This document shows positions 56,991 through 64,000 of a stretch of 64,000 nucleotides of DNA, in pieces. The translations under genes and the position numbers were made by a program. How positions within the stretch are numbered: position 1 is the first letter of the stretch; every line of letters begins with the position of its first letter. The notes under the pieces are model-generated. The model worked only from the letters and a program-made list of their open reading frames with translations, did not search any database and had not been told where the DNA came from. Source of the DNA: Albugo candida (Eukaryota; Oomycota; Peronosporomycetes; Albuginales; Albuginaceae); NCBI GenBank assembly GCA_905220665.1, contig CAJNAR010000002.1:62001-126000 (forward strand), in the 5' to 3' direction.

Positions 56991-58670
56991 ATGCGATCAG
57001 TACGGGTCGCATGCATCTTGTTTTTTGGCATTCGTAGCATGTCACTTGCATATTAGCCATTGTCACTTTATCGACAAGAATACCGCCTGGAGGCATCATC
57101 ACGCAACGATGAGAGAACCTTCTGGTATCTTTCTTAAAAATTTGAAGTGGGTTTATGGATGATGTGGGTGTCGAAAGGATGAATGTCCAGACAATGGGTA
57201 AAGGCATTCAAGATTTTAAGATCACCGCTACTTTTATGCTTCACCGGATCGATGGCTGCTGCTGCGCCGCTCAAGGCATTGGTCCATTGAACCTGATCCA
57301 TCGGATTGGAACCCTCCAGCCCTTGACAAATTTCATGATGGTGGAAAGGAAAGCAAATTGTGTTTATTTTCCAAGATGCCTACTAAGCCAAATATTACTG
57401 CAGTAGATGTCTGGTGCAAAAACGCGAGTCAATACTCGGAGAATTGTCCGTCACGAGTTACAAGACCGAAAAAATCGTGTATGTCACGTACACATCGCAT
57501 TCAAAGAATGGCATTGATGAAGCTTACCATGCTACTGACATTTTCCATTCAGTCACTGATGAAGGACCACATTGGATTTTACGTGCCAGCTTATCAACGA
57601 TGTGAAAGTACCGCAATACCCCAGTGATTAGACGAGGTACCGGATACGGCACGTTAGCAAGAAGATTGTACACTGGAACACTCAAGTATGACAATGTCAG
57701 TATAATACATAATGAGCCACACAAAGTGGAGGTTCCATTTCCATTCAGTAAACGGCTTTCAAGACATCTTAAAAGACTTCGAATGATAAAACATTGTGTA
57801 TTGGATGAAGGTGAGTGCTGATATCTTCGCCTTCACAGATTTATTGGTTTCGTATACAGAAACCAGGGTTTTTTCGACTAAAGACAATTTGAATGAATCT
57901 CGCATCGTGAACGAAGCGGATTTTTGGTATGCGTTATAAACATCACGGCTCACAACTTCTTAGACCCGCGCTTCGAGACAAAAGTTCGCTGTGTGCGCCA
58001 AATGTGGCTATTAGTCATGAACATTACAACAGATGTGTGGTAGCTTACCAATGGATTCAGGTTCCTGGGAGAAATGGCTCAAGTCCAAGCATAGCACACC
58101 GAGTAAAGCCTCTGCCCTATTCTCCTTGGTTACTATCCAATAAGCTAAAGCGGTAAATCTCGGAAAATGCATCACCATAACTGGCAAACCTGCTTGCTAC
58201 AAAATTTAGTTCAATCACAATGATGAGTGTGCTCCCTGATCTTTCGTGCCCATTGAAGAGGAAACAGAGGGACCTGCAAAAGAGACTTTTAAACCATTCC
58301 GGAGATCAGTGAAGTCGCAATCAGAAGCTTTTATGTTTTTCAACGCCGTTTACGTCACTTTGAAGAATTGGTCTCTTTTGTGTTGGCTTACTTCAAACTC
58401 AACAATACTTGGAGGCACAATGTTATATTCGTATCAACGGAAAAGAATCAAGTCTGGTGGAGAAAGCAAAACGTTTCAGGGGTTGTGGCAGATCATGATA
58501 GCAACTTGACGTACCGTGTTGGTTCTATACGAGCAGTCTCCTTTATAGAGATTAAGTGGCACCATTATGGTTGGCATACATCACATTCACCTAAAGGTGA
58601 CGCGGTAAATGTATACTTTCTTCCGCTGTTGTCACGGAGCAATAATTTTGACCAGGTGCTAGGTGGCTAA
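56991..58670 (+). pseudogene. CCG-class pseudogene E
   Basis: The signal-peptide start MRSVRVACILFF is followed by a frameshift after six T; another frame shows LAFVACHLHISH, the rest of the peptide. Then KITATFMLHRIDGC (domain 1 opening), YVTYTSHSKNGIDEAYHAT near 57490, HCVLDEGEC near 57800, RCVVAYQW near 58035 (domain 2), GKCITITGKPACYK near 58170, and an open 100-codon end (58368-58670) with NVIFVSTEKNQVWW and IKWHHYGWHTSHS, which matches the C-terminus of C (VNWHMFGRRNT). Several frames and stops are needed. Confidence 0.8.
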
Positions 58671-60740
58671 ATAACACGGGACTCCTACTTTATTTGAATA
58701 AAGCTTGGAACTTACTCTCCCTTCTCCCTTCTCTAGTCGATATAATCGATCCTTTCTGTGGAACTCATCATGCCAAGATACTTCACCTTTGATCGGAGAA
58801 AAACTAATGTAGCATTCCCGCCTTCGTCAAAAAGTGCTTGATGATACAGAGCCTACCACCAAGTATTTTCAGAAGTTCCTAGCACGAAAAACGCGAACCC
58901 GTCGTCAGAATTGACGGTACTACGGTCGGCTCAATGCTTGTTTTCTCAGAGTTTCACCATAAGAAAACACCAGGTATTCGAGACTTTCTGTCCTTCGCCT
59001 AAGCACTAAAGTAGGATATCGAATAGACTTTGCTCGTGCTTCATTTGGTTGAAGGTAAGAAAGCGTAAGAAAGTTAAAGATATTGTTGCAAAGCACGTTC
59101 ATTTCAAAACTTTTACTTTATGCGCAAGCTTGACGCCTTCAGGCTTTAATTTTGGAGTCCTGCTTGTCCTAGGAATTCTTTCGAGAGAGGGGATACTCGT
59201 GTACTTAGACAATGAGACCGTAAAATCAATATTCTCGCTGTCGATTGTCATTCCCATGACTTGAAATGTTCCATTACATCGAAGACGTTGTTTTGAATAA
59301 CTTTGGAAAACCTTACAGATTATGGGCAACTATGCTGGATATAAAGGACCTCTAACCCAAAACAAGGGATAAATTCGACGAACGAGGAGATAGATTCTAT
59401 GTCGGTTGATTTGTACAGACGTTTCATTTCTTTTCTGCCGGTCTATCGATTATTATTGTATGAGTGTACACACAGCGACTCCTTATTGTTACATTGTGAC
59501 CCTACGGTCAGATAAAATCGTTTGAATCAGGCAGGCTTGTTGCATCATTGATTAAAATGATGAGTTTGTCTTATCCGTCACGAGAAAGGTCATGCGAGTC
59601 GATGCATATAAAATATAAATTTCGCACAAGTTGTACAATATTTTTATGTGCTGTGGCTACAACGCGCGCTATTGTCACACTCAGAACCATATTAAAAACA
59701 GTAAGCAGAACTACCGGTGACACAGATGTCTCTGTACGATCACCGACGCTTTTTAGGGATCTAGTAATGTAGAAACGATCATTTTGTGTCGTTCCGACCA
59801 GCTTATCCATCTGTAAGTGGAATGCTTGAAGAAGAAGCTCATGATGATCGAACAAACCATCAATTTGCGAAGGTTTCTACCTATCGCTTTTAAGAGATCG
59901 CTCAGTCGCCACAAAATATCTCTTTCGCGTACGACCGAGAAAGCGTAACTGTATCTTGATTTTAGAGTGAAAGAAAATGAGAATACTCTTGTACACTATC
60001 AACTATGACGCATTCGGCTACTCGTGCGTATTCGAAAACGGGAGGCTATACATCTGCCAAAATTGACAATACCAATTCTAACCATCCTGCAACAAATACT
60101 CCAAGAGATTTTCTCCCAGTGCTGAAGGAATATCTCGTGATCAGTTTTACGGTCACAAGTCCATTATCACGATGGCGTATTTTAAAACGCAATGTAATTG
60201 TCGTACAGTTTCTGCGACAAGACGCCGGAGAATAGTATCAGCCGTTGGATATTTTCTCCAAAAAACCAAGCCAGTAGCGGTAAGGCTGTTTGGATGCATT
60301 GGACCATCATGAATATGTTGCAGACTTGACATTTGCGTAACAATTGCCGCTGAGTCTCTGGCACGACGTGGCCGAATATGTGGCGTATATACTGAACGAA
60401 TTCGCATTAAAGCGAATTTCAGTCGCCACTCTTTTATTCAAGTACTGACGAAGAGAATGCCCGTTCTGAGCGATATCGTGGCTTTTGGAGATCAGCTTAC
60501 AATAGGCACCAGGAAGCACGCAACAAGTCCCTTGGATATCGTAGAAAACAAGGGTTAGTGCGACACAGTTATAGCGGTTGCACAACACGTGAAGAATGTG
60601 GAAATGTTGAATAAGGAGCAAAGTGATTGACTTCGTCGAGTGAACCTTGCAGAGCCTGAAATAAGCATCAACAACGTTCCAGCTCCGGAATGGAGGGTTC
60701 ATATTCCTGACCAATTGCCGAAAAGCCATTCGTGCCAGTC
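58671..60740. other. Spacer between copies E and F
   Basis: 59105-59270 carries the minus-strand fragment of the downstream block (MGMTIDSENIDF matches FGMTVDSKYSEF). The remainder has no supported gene. From about 60330 to 60740 a plus frame with few stops is visible (IVAFGDQLTIGTRKHATSPL, then AQHVKNVEMLNKEQSD, then NVPAPEWRVHIPDQ), coding-like but unrecognised. Confidence 0.45.
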
Positions 60741-61632
60741 GCATGCAAGCGGCAACTCATACACGATAAGAATTTATGTTTTGGAGGGCGTTATGTACCT
60801 TAGAGCTATTTGTGGCCGTCGGTGTGGGTTTGATAGCGAGCACGATCACGCTGGTTTCAACAATGTCTGGCCATTCCACTCTACATAAACGCTAACACAA
60901 CAAAGTCTTGGTCCTCTTTCCGCGGTCTGTCCGCTGCGCATGCGAAATTGCTACTTTCGTGCAACCCCAATAGTTGCGCAACATCTGTACTGTACGTTTG
61001 TACAACCATATAAAATTCGTGGAACCTCAGCACATTCGTGCAACATATGCACAAATCTGCAAGACGATGTATCGACGTTGATGGCCACGGGTGTGAGTTG
61101 TGGCAATCGTAAGCGTTTCAACAAGTCGGATTATTCAGTGGAGTTATCCCGATCCGAGCTGTGTTCTCCCCTTCGTAATTTTAATTTTGGCAAAAGCCTT
61201 TTTGTGGTCCGTGTGCTCTGCAAGTAAATCAACCTACTCACAGGCTTGTTATCTTATATGTCTGCACAAGATTCAAAGGGCGATCTCACAGATGCAGCAA
61301 CCTTACACGCATCATGTAAGTACGAAATCCCGTCAGTCAATGAGTTTTATCCGAGACCAACTAGGACCGTACCTACTCTTTAAGGTGTTATGTTCTCAAC
61401 AGCGCAGAACAAGCACATATGAAGCGAATAGTTGCATGTCCTTCCGTCCTCAGCTATGGAAGATTCCATTACATGCAAATTCAGCATAGAACAAAGCATA
61501 AAAGCGGCATATACCATTTCAAGGTGAAAAGGTGAAACTTTAGAAAATGTAAATTTTCATTTGTCTTCCACCGAATGCTTATATGGCTCAGTCAAATTCA
61601 TTCAGCGTTTTGCTCCTAATGTTTTACGCGCC
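60741..61632 (+). repeat. CCG upstream block, copy F
   Basis: Opens GCATGCAAGCGGCAACTCATAC as in A (25669), then TTTCGTGCAACC, CATTCGTGCAACAT, CAAATCTGCAAGACGATGTA, GAGTTGTGGCAATCG and AAAGCATAAAAGCGGCATATA as in D and A. A core promoter word (AAATTCATTCAGCGTTTTGCTCC, 61595-61617) remains before the dead gene. Confidence 0.7.
61597..61615 (+). promoter_or_regulatory. Retained Inr/FPR core promoter before dead copy F
   Basis: ATTCATTCAGCGTTTTGCT keeps the initiator TCATTCAG of copies A and D, with the flanking CAATTTGC changed to CGTTTTGC. It may still start transcripts though the gene is broken. Confidence 0.5.
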
Positions 61633-63245
61633 CTGCAATCACAACGGTTCTCGAGCATTCGCGCTGGCATTTGCAACCTGTCGGTTGCATCTTTGTCATG
61701 GTCAACTTTATAATGACGAGTACCGCATGGAAGCTTTTGCTGATAGGAAGGATTCTCTGGACTACCAATATCTAAAATTACACACCCGGCTTCTCAACAG
61801 AGCAGGGTCTGAAAGGATCACCGTCACGACCATTGATACTCTCAGTATCGAATGTACCATCACTATATCTTGGCGTGCATCAAAACGTGTGAATGATTAT
61901 TATTGCTCTAACAACGAACATGATGCATTCTAAAGGCCCACGACTTCTGTTGGACCTCACCTGTCGGATCAGAACCTTCTCGTGACCCACGAAAACGAAG
62001 GCAATTCGAACTGGTTCTATATGGAAGAGAAACGGCTTGTTTCCTAATACCAAGAATTATATCCAGCTTCATATGACTGCAGAAAGTGCCTGATGCAAAT
62101 AAGCAACTCAATACTTGGAGATTTATACCTCACGTATGACGGGAGGCATTCAGTCGCTTAGGTTATGTACACATCGCGTTGAAGGCATCGAATTATTAAT
62201 GCTTGCCATGCTATTGACGTTTGCCATATATACAACTACGAAGCCCAAATTTTGTTCTGATACGTGTCAATCTGTCCATTGTCCACAAACGTTACTACAT
62301 TCTACATCAGAACGCCAGACAAACAATTTACATCATCAAGCAAATCGTCAACTACAAATCTCAAATGGTACGAAGTCGGCGTATCTCCTGAGAATGTCCA
62401 CCAGCAAAATGGGAGCGTATATTCACTATAGGCGGACATCAACACTGTTTTGTTTCCTCTCTTGAGCGAAAGCATCGTAGATTGGATGAAGTTGATTGCT
62501 ACTTTTCCCGGCTCTACGTTTTTTTGGTTTGGTGTCCAGAGAACTTCACTCTGCTCAAGAAGGATATATTCTTGAATTTGACGTGACTGAAGCTTCTTTA
62601 GCGACCTGACACGAACATTACAGCTTAAATGTCGAAATTCCAGCGTTCCGACATCATACTGTGTTGTATACGTCAAATGAGGCTATCAATCCACGTTATC
62701 ACACCAACTGTGCGGTAGCTAACTCTGATACTTTGCATTCATGCAGAAGATGTATCGAGCAGCGGTTCGAAATTCGGAACAAAGCCTCCGCTATATCCGG
62801 CATATTTTCTCTATCGCCCGAAGGGGCAAATTTGGGAGAATGCATCACCACCAGATACGGTGCACTTGCCTGTAGATAATTCGAAATTATCGATAATATT
62901 GTGTGCGATCTCGACACAGCCAAGAAAGCGAATAGGGCGAGAGTATCAACATCAGATAACTCAGAAGGGTATTCACGACATATACCCTCTTTCAAGAATT
63001 CGTTAAGTGAGTCTCAAAATCAGATCTCTGTTGTGATGGCTCACTATGCCACACCTGAATAGTTGATATGTTTTGTTATGATACACACTGTAAAATTCGT
63101 ATCAACAGAACACAAGTACGTCTGGATGGAGCTAACAACTGATCCGTGGACTTATAATGTTGGTCGATCAACCAAAAGACATTTACCTACAATGTGCGAA
63201 CATTTCGATAAATCTTTGTCGATAATGCTATGACGGAACTCTTTT
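61633..63245 (+). pseudogene. CCG-class pseudogene F
   Basis: At the conserved start the ATG has become CTG (61633), followed by QSQRFSS, and one base is missing soon after, so the signal peptide continues in another frame (ALAFATCRLHLCHG). Domain 1 follows: ERITVTTIDTLSIECTITIS, then YDCRKCLMQISNSILGDL near 62070 with stops nearby. Domain 2 is readable at 62650-62880: NCAVANSDTLHSC, CRRCIEQRFE (the Gly of CX2CX5G is changed to Glu), GECITT, then a TAG. The third block has YVWMELTTDPW near 63115. It is closest to D. It has no intact frame and is clearly dead. Confidence 0.85.
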
Positions 63246-64000
63246 GATGGGATACATTTCAACCTCGATAACTCGCTAATTAACGAACAGAAAAGAAATC
63301 TGACCCTAGGCGGGACGAGTCGGGACTAAGTACACTGAAGAGTAAGATTGGACTGGTAGAGATAGGTAGCTCAAGTAAGTGAAACTTCAAGCTTCTTACC
63401 TACCTATGGCATATTAAATATCTGTAATCACCACGCATTTCTTATTTTCGAAGTCTTAATGTCCAGCTGCTTATTTGAGTAAAATACGGAGCTGTCAAGT
63501 CCTCTGACGGAATTCATGTAACAAATTTGGCTCCTTGTTCACCCTCAGCTTAATTCAAATTGAGATAAGAAGCTTAGAGAAGCCGGAAAAAACGATAGTT
63601 ATCATCCTCATTTGATAAATGTGCTACATTAAACAATTTCAAGTGCCAGATCGGCGACCTCAGGTTCTGATGTTGGCATTCGGGTCACCATATTGTTAAT
63701 TGTAGGGAGAGGAATATAATGTACCGAGCAAGCTCAAGCCACCCTATGTTGATCAGCAATGAGGTCGTCAAAATCACCAAACTCGCTGTCGACTGTCATC
63801 CTAAACAGTTTCGATTTCCGTTTCATTGATAGCTCCAATCTTCGCAACGGATGGGAATTGACAAATGCATCGTGCGAGCTTCTCTTCGATACGTTCATTT
63901 CGCATAGCCTTTTACCTAATAGATGAAATGCTACACTCTCCTATTTCTTCCCGAATGACGAGTGAGTAGGAGAAGGTTTCATTTCGAGTGAATTGCATGC
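63246..64000 (+). repeat. CCG downstream block, copy F
   Basis: Matches the D block: AGGTAGCTCAAG, TAACAAATTTGGCTCCTTG, CAGGTTCTGATGTTGGC. On the minus strand the coding-like fragment is at its clearest: HPLRRLELSMKRKSKLFRMT, then VDSEFGDFDDLIADQ, then after a non-coding gap TRMPTSEPEVADLALEI. The block runs to the window end. Confidence 0.65.

Overview
This window looks like nuclear DNA of an oomycete, most probably a white-rust pathogen (Albugo). The housekeeping genes carry short GT-AG introns (44-66 nt) and are closely packed. Core promoters resemble the oomycete initiator plus flanking element. The accessory part is dominated by large secreted cysteine-rich proteins with the CX2CX5G signature of the Albugo 'CCG' effector class. 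The genus is an inference from that signature; no database search was possible.

Layout. (1) 1-6.1 kb: the 5' part of a NAK/AAK1-type protein kinase (minus strand, cut by the window edge), divergent from two tandem GH7 cellobiohydrolase-like genes; a dead copy of the kinase 5' end lies between the two GH7 genes, so kinase start plus GH7 was duplicated as a unit. (2) 6.7-8.4 kb: a protein with a degenerate FYVE-like zinc finger. (3) 8.8-18.6 kb: three decayed members of a CCG-like subfamily (X1, X2, X3); X1 and X2 form an inverted head-to-head pair. Long stretches here have no recognisable gene. (4) 20.6-25.35 kb: a compact housekeeping island with a DUF4833-like gene, a ubiquitin-ribosomal S27a fusion, a small tail-anchored SNARE, PEX7, clathrin light chain and ribosomal protein L29, all with resolvable exon structures. 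(5) 25.7-64 kb: an array of seven CCG copies on the plus strand. Three are intact (A 26530, C 38268, D 45213) and four are broken (B, G, E, F). Copies are accompanied by a recurring upstream block and often a recurring downstream block. Ghosts of PEX7, clathrin light chain and L29 sit upstream of C and D at nearly the spacing seen at the original island, so the effector gene and its housekeeping neighbours were amplified together by DNA-level segmental duplication, after which only the effector ORFs stayed open. A copia relic (42.4-43.4 kb) and a truncated Ty3/gypsy element with a near-identical internal tandem duplication (49.9-54.3 kb) interrupt the array.

Functionally, intact CCG proteins A, C and D are predicted to be secreted (shared signal peptide) and, by analogy with the family, to act at the host interface. 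The GH7 enzymes would act on cellulose outside the cell. The island serves vesicle traffic, peroxisomal import and translation. Exon boundaries were read by eye from splice signals and protein-family continuity.
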